Shown in pieces: positions 1 through 8,359 of a DNA stretch of 64,000 bases. Source of the DNA: Shinella sp. XGS7 (GTDB lineage: Bacteria; Pseudomonadota; Gammaproteobacteria; Burkholderiales; Burkholderiaceae_C); assembly GCF_020535565.1 (NCBI RefSeq), contig NZ_CP084758.1, forward strand, positions 4,353,001 to 4,417,000. The letters run 5' to 3'. The position numbers and the translations under genes were made by a program. How positions within the stretch are numbered: the first letter of the stretch is position 1; every line of letters begins with the position of its first letter. The notes below the pieces were generated by a model, which worked only from the letters and a program-made list of their open reading frames with translations, did no database searches and had not been told where the DNA came from.

Positions 1-446
1 TGCACCGGGGTGCCGGCCCGCGCCGCCACCGCCAGCGTGACCCGCTCCAGCAGGGCCGGCCACTCACGCCAGGTGTGCAGGCGGGCGTACTGGTCCTGGC
101 CGATCAGCAGAAAGAGCTGCTCGCCCGGGTGAGCCGCCAGACGGGCCCGCACCGTGTCTATGGTGTAGCTGGCGCCGTCGCGCTCCAGCTCGCTGTCGTC
201 CACCGCAAAGCGCGGCTCGCCGGCCACCATCAGCTCGACCATGGCCCGCCGGTGCTCGGGCGAGGCCAGGCCCCGGCCGGCGCCGGCCTGCAGCTTCTGC
301 CAGGGCCGCCCGGCGGGCAGCCACAGCAGGCGGTCCAGGCCCAGCTGGGCCAGCGCGCTGCGCGCCAGCGAGAGATGGGCCAGGTGCACCGGATCGAAGC
401 TGCCACCGAAGAGGCCGATCCGCGCCCCCGCGGGCGCCGGGTTCAC
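1..446 (-). CDS. nadD: Nicotinate-nucleotide adenylyltransferase, partial
   Basis: Transfers AMP from ATP to nicotinate mononucleotide in cytoplasmic NAD synthesis. About 148 N-terminal residues are present and the 3' end runs off the left edge of the window. The diagnostic nucleotidyltransferase motif [14 protein letters not shown] lies at residues 10-23, followed by [11 protein letters not shown] and a central SYTIDT segment, as in NadD. I place the start at a GTG (446-444) that overlaps the hemF stop as GTGA. It is the last visible gene of the yebC-purD-acyltransferase-hemF-nadD operon; the Burkholderiales order suggests rsfS and rlmH would follow outside the window. A reading frame in another phase that extends to 483 is a shadow. 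Confidence 0.93.
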   Translation of the reverse strand, partial: MNPAPAGARIGLFGGSFDPVHLAHLSLARSALAQLGLDRLLWLPAGRPWQKLQAGAGRGLASPEHRRAMVELMVAGEPRFAVDDSELERDGASYTIDTVRARLAAHPGEQLFLLIGQDQYARLHTWREWPALLERVTLAVAARAGTPV

Positions 447-1384
447 AGCCACAGCGCGCTGGGCGCCTCATGCGCCCAGTCACGCGGGCGCAGGAAGTCG
501 GTGTACAGGCGCGCCTCGGGCGTGCCGGCCTCGGGCTGCCAGTCGTAGCGCCACTTCACCAGGGGCGGCATGGACATCAGGATGGACTCGGTGCGGCCGC
601 CCGACTGCAGGCCGAAGAGCGTGCCCCGGTCAAAGACCAGGTTGAACTCCACATAGCGGCCGCGCCGGTAGGCCTGGAAATCGCGCTCGCGCTCGCCATA
701 GGCATAGCCCTGGCGGCGCTCCACGATGGGCAGATAGGCGGGCACGAAGGCGTCGCCCACCGAGCGGATCAGGGCAAAAGACGCGTCAAAGCCGCCCTCG
801 GCATGGTCATCGAAGAACACGCCGCCGATGCCGCGCGGCTCGCTGCGGTGCTTCAGGAAGAAATACTCGTCGCACCAGGTCTTGAAGCGCGGATACAGGG
901 TCTCGCCATGCGGGTCCAGCGCCGTCTTGCAGGTCCGGTGGAAATGCTGGGCATCGCGCTCGTAGCCGTAGTAGGGCGTGAGGTCCATGCCGCCGCCAAA
1001 CCAGACCACGGGCTCGGCATCCGCCGGCAGGGCCGCGAACATGCGCACATTCATGTGCACCGTGGGCACAAAGGGGTTGTGCGGGTGCAGCACCAGGGAC
1101 ACGCCCATGGCCTCGAAGGGCGCGCCGGCCAGCTCGGGCCGGTGCTGGGTGGCCGAGGGTGGCAGCACCCGGCCGCGCACATGCGAGAAATTGCAGCCGC
1201 CGCGCTCGAAGAGGCCGCCGTTCTCGATCAGGCGGGTCAGGCCGTCGCCTTCCAGGCGGCCACCGGGCTCGCGCTCCCAGCCATCGCTGATGAAGGGCTG
1301 GCCATCGGCCTGCTCCAGCGCCGACACGATGCGCTGCTGCAGACCCAGCAGGTACTCGCGCACCGCCAGGGTTTGAATCGTCAT
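443..1384 (-). CDS. hemF: Aerobic coproporphyrinogen III oxidase
   Basis: Oxygen-dependent decarboxylation of coproporphyrinogen III to protoporphyrinogen IX in the cytoplasm. The 313-residue protein matches the family length and has the HemF blocks [32 protein letters not shown] and [15 protein letters not shown]. The ATG overlaps the stop of the upstream acyltransferase by 4 bp and the stop overlaps the nadD start, so translation is probably coupled. hemH, a later step of heme synthesis, lies far away in this window (56728). An oxygen-dependent enzyme fits aerobic growth. Nothing in the sequence looks odd. Confidence 0.97.
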   Translation of the reverse strand: MTIQTLAVREYLLGLQQRIVSALEQADGQPFISDGWEREPGGRLEGDGLTRLIENGGLFERGGCNFSHVRGRVLPPSATQHRPELAGAPFEAMGVSLVLHPHNPFVPTVHMNVRMFAALPADAEPVVWFGGGMDLTPYYGYERDAQHFHRTCKTALDPHGETLYPRFKTWCDEYFFLKHRSEPRGIGGVFFDDHAEGGFDASFALIRSVGDAFVPAYLPIVERRQGYAYGERERDFQAYRRGRYVEFNLVFDRGTLFGLQSGGRTESILMSMPPLVKWRYDWQPEAGTPEARLYTDFLRPRDWAHEAPSALWL

Positions 1385-2022
1385 GGCTTCTCCAGGAGTC
1401 GCACAGGGCTGGCCAGCTCGGGCCGCTTGCCGCGCCGGCCGGCGTAGAGCTCGGCCAGCAGGGCGAAATCGGCGTTCTTGTCACCGCTCAGGCGCACGAA
1501 TTGCCGCAGGATCACGGTCTTGCTCGGAAAGTCGAAGGAGGCCAGGCCCACCGGCACATCCGCCTGCAGGGCCAGCTGATAGGCGCCGGAGCGCCAGCCG
1601 CCCTTGAGCGAACGCGTGCCCTCGGGCGCAGCCACCAGCCAGAAGACCTCGTCGCGCTGCTGGGCGGCGCGCATCTGGGCCGCCGTCTCGCCCACCAGGC
1701 CATGGGCGCTGTCGCGCTGCACCGCCACCCCGCCCAGCCAGCGCAGCCAGGCGCCAAAGAGCGGCACGCGAAACAGGCTGTCCTTGGCCCAGAAGCGCAG
1801 GGGCAGGCCCAGGGTCCATTTGGCAAACAGGCCCACCGGGAAGTCCCAGTTGGAGGTGTGCGGATAGACCAGCATCACGCCCTGGCGGCCGGGCAGACCC
1901 TGGCAGTCCAGGCGCCAGCCCGCCAGACGGAACAAGGCCCGCGCCAGCAGACTGCCGCGCGGGCGCAGCGGCAGCGCGGCCGCATCCAGCAGCTGGGGAC
2001 GGGTCGGCCGAGACTCGCTCAA
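1381..2022 (-). CDS. 1-acyl-glycerol-3-phosphate acyltransferase family protein
   Basis: Predicted lysophospholipid acyltransferase of the PlsC family, 213 residues, acting at the inner membrane. The catalytic HX4D motif is present as HTSNWD (near residue 55) and the glycerophosphate-binding EGTR motif as APEGTRS (near 133). The start is a TTG overlapping the purD stop as TTGA, matching the 4-bp overlaps elsewhere in this operon. It sits between purD and hemF, so it is co-transcribed with purine and heme genes and its specific lipid substrate cannot be read from context. It could also acylate a non-phospholipid; only the family is certain. Confidence 0.88.
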   Translation of the reverse strand: MSESRPTRPQLLDAAALPLRPRGSLLARALFRLAGWRLDCQGLPGRQGVMLVYPHTSNWDFPVGLFAKWTLGLPLRFWAKDSLFRVPLFGAWLRWLGGVAVQRDSAHGLVGETAAQMRAAQQRDEVFWLVAAPEGTRSLKGGWRSGAYQLALQADVPVGLASFDFPSKTVILRQFVRLSGDKNADFALLAELYAGRRGKRPELASPVRLLEKP

Positions 2023-3287
2023 CGCCGGCTCACCGCCCGGTGGCCGATATCGCGGCGGTACTGCTTGCCTTCGAAGTGGATCGGCGTCAGGGTGTCATAG
2101 GCCAGCTGCTGCGCGGTGCGCACCGACTCGCCCAGTGCCGTCACGCAGAGCACGCGGCCACCCGAGGTGAGCAGCTTGCCGTCCTGCTCGGTGGTGCCGG
2201 CATGGAAGACCATCACATCGGCCGCATCGGCGGGCAGGCCGCTGATGGCGTCGCCCTTGCGCGGCTGCAGCGGATAGCCCTCGGCCGCCATCACCACGCC
2301 CAGGGCCACGCGGCGGTCCCATTGCAGCTCCACCTGGTCCAGCGTGCCCTCGGTGGCGGCCATCATCAGCTCGAAGAGATCGCTCTTCAGACGCATCATG
2401 ATGGGCTGGGTCTCGGGGTCGCCCATGCGGGTGTTGAACTCCACCGTGCGCGGCTGGCCCTTGTCGTCGATCATCAGGCCGGCGTAGAGGAAGCCGGTGA
2501 AGGGGATGCCGTCCTTGGCCATGCCCTGGATGGTGGGCATGATGATCTCGTGCATCACCTTGGCATGCACATTGGGCGTCATGACGGGTGCGGGCGAATA
2601 GGCGCCCATGCCGCCGGTATTGGGGCCGGTGTCGCCGTCGCCGACACGCTTGTGGTCCTGCGCGGAGGCGAGCGGCAGCGCGTTCACGCCGTCGCACAGG
2701 CAGAAGAAGCTCGCTTCCTCGCCGTCGAGGAAGGCCTCCACCACCACTTCCGCGCCGGCTGCGCCGAAGGCACCGTCGAAGCAATCGTCGACGGCGGCCA
2801 GCGCCTCGTCGAGCGTCATGGCCACGGTCACGCCCTTGCCGGCGGCAAGCCCGTCCGCCTTGATGACGATGGGCGCGCCCTCGGCCTCGATATAGGCTTT
2901 GGCGGCGGTGGCATCGGTGAAGCGCTGATAGGCGCCGGTGGGGATGGCGTGGCGCTTCATGAAGTCCTTGGCGAAGGCCTTGCTGGACTCCAGCTGGGCC
3001 GCCGCCTTGGTGGGGCCGAAGATGCGCAGGCCGCGGGCCCGGAACTCGTCCACCACGCCGGCCGCCAGAAAGGCCTCGGGGCCGACCACGGTGAGCGCGA
3101 TCTTCTCGGCCTCGGCGAAGTCGGCCAGGGCCTTCACATCGCTGAGGGGCACATTCTTCAGATGCGGGTTGCGGGCCGTGCCGCCATTGCCCGGGGCCAC
3201 GAAGACCTGGCTGACGCGCTCGGCCTGCGAGAGCTTCCAGGCCAGCGCATGCTCGCGGCCACCATTACCAAGAACAAGAACTTTCAT
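2019..3287 (-). CDS. purD: Phosphoribosylamine-glycine ligase
   Basis: ATP-dependent joining of glycine to phosphoribosylamine, the second step of purine synthesis. The 422-residue ATP-grasp protein starts [14 protein letters not shown] and keeps [31 protein letters not shown] and [12 protein letters not shown]. The ATG overlaps the yebC stop by 4 bp. Odd: residues about 140-235 (genome 2585-2875) read like a Rhizobiales PurD ([18 protein letters not shown], then ASFFCLCDG), with the shorter loop of that lineage, while both flanks read as Burkholderiales. The frame is open throughout, so the product should still be a complete enzyme. The mosaic may be an assembly artefact. Confidence 0.96.
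   Translation of the reverse strand: MKVLVLGNGGREHALAWKLSQAERVSQVFVAPGNGGTARNPHLKNVPLSDVKALADFAEAEKIALTVVGPEAFLAAGVVDEFRARGLRIFGPTKAAAQLESSKAFAKDFMKRHAIPTGAYQRFTDATAAKAYIEAEGAPIVIKADGLAAGKGVTVAMTLDEALAAVDDCFDGAFGAAGAEVVVEAFLDGEEASFFCLCDGVNALPLASAQDHKRVGDGDTGPNTGGMGAYSPAPVMTPNVHAKVMHEIIMPTIQGMAKDGIPFTGFLYAGLMIDDKGQPRTVEFNTRMGDPETQPIMMRLKSDLFELMMAATEGTLDQVELQWDRRVALGVVMAAEGYPLQPRKGDAISGLPADAADVMVFHAGTTEQDGKLLTSGGRVLCVTALGESVRTAQQLAYDTLTPIHFEGKQYRRDIGHRAVSRR
2585..2875 (-). other. Alphaproteobacteria-like block inside purD
   Basis: Within this stretch leucine is often CTC, CTT or GTC-rich contexts appear, and alanine and threonine shift toward GCG and ACG, unlike the CTG/GTG/GCC/ACC habit of the flanks. 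The encoded text ([20 protein letters not shown]) matches Rhizobiales PurD as I remember it. Burkholderiales PurD has a longer loop here containing an LLDNKLG-like stretch. Edges are estimated to within about 30 bases. Confidence 0.65.
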
Positions 3288-4009
3288 TCCTGGATTTCCG
3301 CGTTGTGATAGATCTCCTGGGTGTCGTCCAGGTCCTCGAGCACGTCCAGCAGCTTCTGCATGCGAACGGCGTCCTCGCCCGCGAGGCTCACCGTGTTCTC
3401 GGCGCGCATGGTGACCTCGGCCACCTCGGGCTTGAGGCCGGCGGCCTCCAGCGCATTCTTGACGGCTTCGAAGTCGCCCGGCGCGGTCAGCACCTCGATG
3501 GCGCCCTCGTCATCGGTGATCACGTCTTCGGCGCCGGCTTCCAGGGCCACTTCCATGACCTTGTCCTCGGAGGTGCCCGGCGCGAAGACCAGCTGGCCGC
3601 AATGCTTGAACTGGAAGGCCACCGAGCCGTCCGTGCCCATATTGCCGCCGTACTTGCTGAAGGCGTGACGCACCTCGGCCACCGTGCGCACGCGGTTGTC
3701 GGTCATGGTGTCGATCATGATGGCCGCGCCGCCGATGCCGTAGCCCTCGTAGCGGATTTCCTCGTAGGTCACGCCGTCCAGATTGCCCGTGGCCTTGTCC
3801 ACATTGCGCTTGATATTGTCGGCCGGCATGTTCGCGGCCTTGGCCTTCTCGATGGCCAGACGCAGACGCGGGTTCATCGCGATATCGCCGCCGCCCTGGC
3901 GGGCCGCGACGATGATTTCGCGCGTCAGACGCGTCCAGATCTTGCCGCGCTTCTCATCCTGACGCCCCTTGCGGTGCTGAATATTGGCCCATTTGGAATG
4001 ACCAGCCAT
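3284..4009 (-). CDS. yebC: YebC/PmpR family protein
   Basis: Cytoplasmic YebC-family protein of 241 residues, long annotated as a transcriptional regulator; recent work links the family to relief of ribosome stalling at proline runs. The start [18 protein letters not shown] is the family hallmark and is preceded by AGGAGA, so I reject an in-frame extension ten codons upstream. Further family blocks are [17 protein letters not shown] and [17 protein letters not shown]. It is the first gene of the purD operon and diverges from the YjgR-like gene. A TAAAAT at 4088-4083 on the minus strand could be its -10 box. Confidence 0.96.
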   Translation of the reverse strand: MAGHSKWANIQHRKGRQDEKRGKIWTRLTREIIVAARQGGGDIAMNPRLRLAIEKAKAANMPADNIKRNVDKATGNLDGVTYEEIRYEGYGIGGAAIMIDTMTDNRVRTVAEVRHAFSKYGGNMGTDGSVAFQFKHCGQLVFAPGTSEDKVMEVALEAGAEDVITDDEGAIEVLTAPGDFEAVKNALEAAGLKPEVAEVTMRAENTVSLAGEDAVRMQKLLDVLEDLDDTQEIYHNAEIQE

Positions 4010-4380
4010 TGACTCGTTCTCCTGGCGAGCGCAGCCCATGCATCCGGTGTTCGGGCGGCTCAGATTTGTTGGATAGACTGCGATTTTAGCCGTCAGACCG
4101 AACCCGCCCCCTGGAGAACCCTATGGCCGACCCCATCCTGCTGGCCCGCCACGGTGAGACCGAGTGCCAGCTCTTGCCCGCCCTGGCCAACCGCCACGGC
4201 CTGATCACCGGGGCCACCGGGACCGGCAAGACCATCAGCCTGCAGACCCTGGCGGAGAGCCTGAGCAAGATCGGCGTGCCGGTCTTCATGGCCGATGTGA
4301 AGGGCGACCTGACCGGCATCAGCCAGGCCGGCGCGCCCAGCGCCAAGCTGCTGGCCGTGCTGAAGGAGCGCGGCATAGCG

Positions 4381-4386
4381 CCCCCC
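4381..4386 (+). other. Frameshift site in a C homopolymer
   Basis: Six consecutive C where seven would join the two halves of the YjgR-like gene. Frame 1 runs into unrelated text after GIAPPSP, while the frame one base earlier continues with family-conserved residues. Confidence 0.85.
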
Positions 4387-4889
4387 AGCCCCTGGCCTGC
4401 CCCACCACCTTGTGGGACGTGTTCGGCGAGCAGGGTCACCCGGTGCGGGCCACGGTCTCGGACATGGGCCCCCTGCTGCTGGCACGCATGCTGGCCCTCA
4501 ACGAGACCCAGGCCGGCGTGCTGCAGCTGGTGTTCAAGATTGCCGACGACAGCGGCATGCTGCTGCTGGACCTCAAGGACCTGCGCGCCATGCTCCAGCA
4601 TGTGGGCGAAAACGCGAGCCAGTACACCACCGAGTACGGCAATGTCAGCGCCGCCAGCATCGGCGCCATCCAGCGCGGCCTGCTGCAGGTGGAAGAGCAA
4701 GGCGGTGACAAGTTCTTCGGCGAGCCCATGCTCAATATCGCCGACTTCATGCAGACCGAGGGCGGCCTGGGCGTGGTGAACATCCTGGCGGCCGACAAGC
4801 TGCTGGCCGCGCCGCGCCTCTACGGCACCTTCCTGCTGTGGATGCTCTCGGAGCTGTTCGAGGTGCTGCCGGAAGTGGGCGATCCGGAC

Positions 4890-5165
4890 AAGCCCAAGCT
4901 CGTCTTCTTCTTCGACGAGGCGCATCTTCTCTTCAACGATGCGCCGAAGGTGCTGGTCGAGCGCGTCGAGCAGGTCGTGCGCCTCATCCGTTCCAAGGGC
5001 GTCGGCGTCTATTTCGTCACGCAGAACCCGCTCGACGTGCCGGAAACCGTGCTCGCCCAGCTCGGCAACCGCGTGCAGCATGCGCTGCGCGCCTATACGC
5101 CGCGCGAGCAGAAGGCGGTGAAGACCGCCGCCGACACCTTCCGCCCCAACCCGGATTTCGACTGC
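4890..5165 (+). other. Foreign-codon block inside the YjgR-like gene
   Basis: Leucine and valine switch to CTC and GTC, proline to CCG and threonine to ACG between about 4890 and 5165, then return to CTG, GTG, CCC and ACC. The protein is too conserved here ([15 protein letters not shown]) to give the donor from residues alone; PLDVPETVL fits Rhizobiales homologues. Confidence 0.6.
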
Positions 5166-5827
5166 GCCACCGTCATCACCAATCTGGGCACCGGCGAGGC
5201 GCTGGTGAGCCTGCTGGACGAGAAGGGCCGCCCCAGCGTGACCGAGCGGGTCTTCGTGCTGCCGCCCGGCAGCCAGATCGGCCCCATCACGCCCGAGCAG
5301 CGCGCCGCCCTGCTCAAGAACTCCCTGGCGGCCGGGGTCTATGACCAGGCGGTGGACCGCGAATCGGCCTATGAGCAGCTGCGCGGCCGCGCGGCCAGCG
5401 CGCCGGCCGGCACCACGGCGGGCGGCAGCGCCGGCGCCCCGGCCGGCCAGGCCGAGGCCGGCGGCGGCATGCTGGACGGGCTCAAGGACGTGCTCTTCGG
5501 CTCCACCGGACCGCGCGGCGGCCGGCGCGAGGGCCTGGCCGAGGCGGCCGCCAAATCGGCCCTGCGCTCCATGGGCACCACCGTGGGCCGCGAGATCATC
5601 CGCGGCGTGCTGGGCAGCCTGCTCGGCGGCAGCGGCAGCAAGCGCCGGCGCTGAACGGTTCGCGCCGGCGCTCGGCAACTGGCGCTCGCGCGCTACGGCT
5701 CGCGCCGCGGCGGCCACCGCTGGCGCCGGGCGCTGGCGGCTCGTCGCAGCGGGCTCGCGGCCGAGGCGGGGCTTGCGCACCATGGCGGCCATCGACATCG
5801 CAACGCCGCCATCTGCACAACCACGCC

Positions 5828-6229
5828 ATGAACCTCAGCCCCGTCATCGCCCTGCACCTGAGCGCCGCCCTGGGCGCCGTGGCCCTGGGCCCCGTCGCTC
5901 TGACCTTGCGCAAGGGCTCGCCCGGCCACCGCACCGCCGGCTACACCTGGATCACGCTGATGGTGGTGGCCGCGCTCAGCGCCCTGTTCATCCGCGACTT
6001 CGGCCTGCCCAATATCGCCGGCTACACCCCCATCCACCTGCTGGTGCCCTTCACCCTGATCAGCCTGGCCCTGGCCATCCGCGCCGTGATCCAGGGTCGC
6101 ATCCAGCAGCACCGCCGCCTGATGTGGCGCACCTATCTGGGCGCCTGCGTGGTGGCCGGCGCCTTCACCCTGCTGCCCCAACGTTTTCTGGGCCAGTGGG
6201 TCTGGCACCACTGGCTGGGCTGGATCTGA
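5828..6229 (+). CDS. DUF2306-like four-helix membrane protein
   Basis: Predicted inner-membrane protein of 133 residues with four hydrophobic segments at roughly 5-23, 37-55, 62-84 and 100-120. Conserved family features are an early histidine (ALHLSAALGAVALGP), the HRTAGY segment and the HRRLMWRTYLGA segment, as in DUF2306 proteins; no biochemical role is known. It precedes the LytS/LytTR pair by 39 bp on the same strand, but that pair appears to have its own promoter. The 173 bp upstream hold only GC-rich imperfect repeats. Confidence 0.7.
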   Translation: MNLSPVIALHLSAALGAVALGPVALTLRKGSPGHRTAGYTWITLMVVAALSALFIRDFGLPNIAGYTPIHLLVPFTLISLALAIRAVIQGRIQQHRRLMWRTYLGACVVAGAFTLLPQRFLGQWVWHHWLGWI

Positions 6230-6254
6230 GATCCGCCGCACCTTCGCCCCATCG

Positions 6255-6260
6255 CACAAT
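6255..6260 (+). promoter_or_regulatory. -10 box, probable leaderless promoter of the LytS-like gene
   Basis: CACAAT ends 8 bases before the ATG at 6269, with CTCGCCCC between and no Shine-Dalgarno sequence. Transcription would start at or next to the ATG. Confidence 0.5.
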
Positions 6261-6268
6261 CTCGCCCC

Positions 6269-7402
6269 ATGTCGCGCCCTGCCACCCACCCGGATCTGCG
6301 CCAGCGTCTGGCCGCCCTGCCCTATGTGCTGCGCGCCGGCCTGGGCAATGTGATCTTCTCCTCGGGCATAGGCCTGCTGATCCATCTGCTGACCGGCCAG
6401 GCCCTGCGTGGCACCCTGGTCTACTCCCTGTGCATAGGCCTGAGCTGCTGGGCCCTGATCGACGGCTCGCGCCAGCTCAGCGCGCGGCTGCTGCGCCGCT
6501 GGCGGCCCGGCCAGGCCGCCCTGCGCGAGGGCTGGCCCGGCTGGCCGGTGATGCTGCTGTGCGTGCTGGCCTCGGTGCCCCTGGCCAGCGTGGCCGGCAG
6601 CCTGCTGGCCCAGGCCCTGCTGGGCTGGGACCTGCGCCGCGCGGCCTGGGACTGGCCGCAGAAGGAGCTGCTGACGGTGCTGCTGCTCACCCTGGGTGCC
6701 TCCATGGTGGCCACCGCCGTCTTCTATGCCCGCGGCCGCCTGGCCGCCGCCCGTGGCGAGGCCGAGCAGGCCCGGCGCCTGGCCGCCGAAACCCAGCTGC
6801 GCCTGCTGGAGTCGCAGCTGGAGCCGCATATGCTCTTCAACACCCTGGCCAATCTGCGGGTGCTGATCAGCCTGGACCCGACCCGCGCCCAGGCCATGCT
6901 GGACCGCCTGATCGCCTTTCTGCGCGCCACCCTGGACGCTTCGCGCCGCGGCGAGGCCCACAGCCTGCGCGCCGAGTTCGCCCGCCTGGCCGACTATCTG
7001 GCCCTGATGGAGGTGCGCATGGGCCCGCGCCTGCAGACTCGGCTGGACCTGCCCGAGGCCCTGTCCGAGCTGCCGGTGCCGCCCCTGCTGCTGCAGCCCC
7101 TGGTGGAAAACGCCATCAAGCACGGGCTGGAGCCCAAGGTGGAGGGCGGCTGCCTCACGGTGAGCGCGCGCCAGGAGGCCGGCCAGCTGCGGCTGGAGGT
7201 GCTGGACAGCGGCGTCGGCCCCGGCCAGGCGCGCCCACCCGATCAGATCGGCAGCGGCTTCGGCCTGGAACAGGTGCGCTCGCGCCTGGCCACCCAGTAC
7301 GGCCCCGGTGCCGGCCTGCGTCTGGCTGCGGCCGCCGAGGGCGGCACGCGCGTCAGCCTCTGGCTTCCACTTTCCACTGAACACAGGACCACGCCTCCAT
7401 GA
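6269..7402 (+). CDS. LytS/YehU-type sensor histidine kinase
   Basis: Membrane histidine kinase of 377 residues. Four hydrophobic segments occupy about residues 25-160. The His_kinase domain follows, with the phospho-acceptor histidine in LESQLEPHMLFNTLANLR (near 190), then the ATP-binding N box LVENAIKHGLEPK (near 280) and glycine box GSGFGLEQVRSRL. No extra sensing domain is visible, so the signal is probably read by the membrane part. The stop overlaps the start of the LytTR regulator by 4 bp, giving a coupled pair. The signal and targets cannot be read from context. Confidence 0.92.
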   Translation: MSRPATHPDLRQRLAALPYVLRAGLGNVIFSSGIGLLIHLLTGQALRGTLVYSLCIGLSCWALIDGSRQLSARLLRRWRPGQAALREGWPGWPVMLLCVLASVPLASVAGSLLAQALLGWDLRRAAWDWPQKELLTVLLLTLGASMVATAVFYARGRLAAARGEAEQARRLAAETQLRLLESQLEPHMLFNTLANLRVLISLDPTRAQAMLDRLIAFLRATLDASRRGEAHSLRAEFARLADYLALMEVRMGPRLQTRLDLPEALSELPVPPLLLQPLVENAIKHGLEPKVEGGCLTVSARQEAGQLRLEVLDSGVGPGQARPPDQIGSGFGLEQVRSRLATQYGPGAGLRLAAAAEGGTRVSLWLPLSTEHRTTPP

Positions 7403-8241
7403 GCCTGCCCCGCCCCGCCGCCACGGCCCTGATCGCCGAAGACGAACCCCTGCTGGCCGAGGCCTTGCGCGCCGAGCTGCAGCAGCTCTGGCCCGAGCTG
7501 ACGCTGCTGCCCGCCGTGGGCCATGGCCAGGCTGCGGTGGACACGGCCCTGGCGCGTCGCCCGCAGATCCTCTTTCTGGACATCCGCATGCCCGGCATGA
7601 GCGGGCTGGAGGCCGCCGCCGCCCTGGCCGAGGACTGGCCGCAGGATCAGCCCTTTCCCCTGCTGGTTTTCGTGACCGCCTACGACCAGTACGCCCTGCA
7701 GGCCTTCGAGCGCGCGGCCATCGACTATGTGCTCAAGCCGGTGCAGCGCGAGCGCCTGACCCAGAGCTGCGAGCGCCTGCAGGCCGCCCTGCGCCAGCGC
7801 GAGCCGGCACCGGCCGAGGGTGCGGTGCAGCAGCTGCGCCAGCTGCTGGAAGCGCCGGCCCTGGCCCAGGCCCTGGGGCTGGCCACCAACGCGGCCGCAG
7901 CCGCACCGGCCGCCACGCCGCTGCGCCTGCTGCAGGTGGGCGTGGGCAGCAGCATCGTGATGCTGCCGGTGGATGAGGTGATCTATTTCGAGGCCGCGGA
8001 CAAGTATGTGCGCGTGCTCACCGCCGAGCGCGAGTACCTGGTGCGCATCTCCCTGCGCGAGCTGCTGCCTCAGCTGGATGGACAGCGCTTCTGGCAGGTG
8101 CATCGCAGCCTGGTGGTGCGCAGCGATGCCATCGCCCGCGCCGAACGCGACGAGGCCTCGCGCCTGAGCCTGGTGCTGCACGAGCGCCCCGAGCGCCTGG
8201 GCGTGAGCCGGCTCTACGCCCACCTCTTCAAGGCGCTCTGA
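7399..8241 (+). CDS. LytTR-family response regulator
   Basis: Cytoplasmic regulator of 280 residues, partner of the preceding kinase. The receiver domain has the acidic pocket AEDEP (near 13), the phosphorylated aspartate in LFLDIRMPGMSG (near 58) and the lysine in DYVLKPVQRERL (near 112). A linker rich in Ala and Gln leads to a LytTR DNA-binding domain from about 185, with DEVIYFEAADKYVRV and FWQVHRSLVVR. LytTR proteins bind direct repeats at target promoters; none is assigned here. A cluster of three hairpins follows the stop. Confidence 0.94.
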   Translation: MSLPRPAATALIAEDEPLLAEALRAELQQLWPELTLLPAVGHGQAAVDTALARRPQILFLDIRMPGMSGLEAAAALAEDWPQDQPFPLLVFVTAYDQYALQAFERAAIDYVLKPVQRERLTQSCERLQAALRQREPAPAEGAVQQLRQLLEAPALAQALGLATNAAAAAPAATPLRLLQVGVGSSIVMLPVDEVIYFEAADKYVRVLTAEREYLVRISLRELLPQLDGQRFWQVHRSLVVRSDAIARAERDEASRLSLVLHERPERLGVSRLYAHLFKAL

Positions 8242-8261
8242 GCCTCGGGCGCCCGCCCAAG

Positions 8262-8292
8262 AAAAAACGCCTGCCGCGGTAGCGACAGGCGT
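8262..8292 (-). terminator. Intrinsic terminator of the Oar-like TonB receptor
   Basis: Stem ACGCCTG/CAGGCGT (8267-8273 with 8286-8292). On the minus strand it is followed by six T (8267-8262). It is the last of three hairpins between the convergent genes. Confidence 0.8.
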
Positions 8293-8295
8293 TGC

Positions 8296-8343
8296 TTGCG
8301 GCTCTTGTGCAGCCGCAAAGCGCCCGACCCTCGCGGGTCGGGC
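8296..8343. terminator. Two further hairpins between convergent genes
   Basis: TTGCGGCT/AGCCGCAA (8296-8303 with 8311-8318) and GCCCGACCC/GGGTCGGGC (8322-8330 with 8335-8343). Neither has a T run, but both lie between the LytTR stop and the receptor stop. Confidence 0.5.
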
Positions 8344-8359
8344 GGCCATCAGCAGCAGA

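Larger units (their letters stand above)
4123..5654 (+). pseudogene. YjgR/HerA-like P-loop ATPase (DUF853), frameshifted
   Basis: Relative of E. coli YjgR, a helicase-HerA-like ATPase of unknown role. The first 88 codons give [14 protein letters not shown] and the Walker A GATGTGKT. The frame then breaks in a run of six C at 4381-4386 and resumes one frame over with [11 protein letters not shown]. One extra C restores [15 protein letters not shown]. Downstream are Walker [28 protein letters not shown] and the family C-terminus [16 protein letters not shown]. Total length about 510 residues matches the family. It stands alone on the plus strand, divergent from yebC. A homopolymer sequencing error is at least as likely as a true pseudogene. 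Positions 4890-5165 also show foreign codon use. Confidence 0.85.

Noticed and set aside
5655-5827. A small gene between the YjgR-like and DUF2306 genes
   Set aside because: Only GC-rich repetitive sequence; the frames continue from neighbours and lack ribosome sites.
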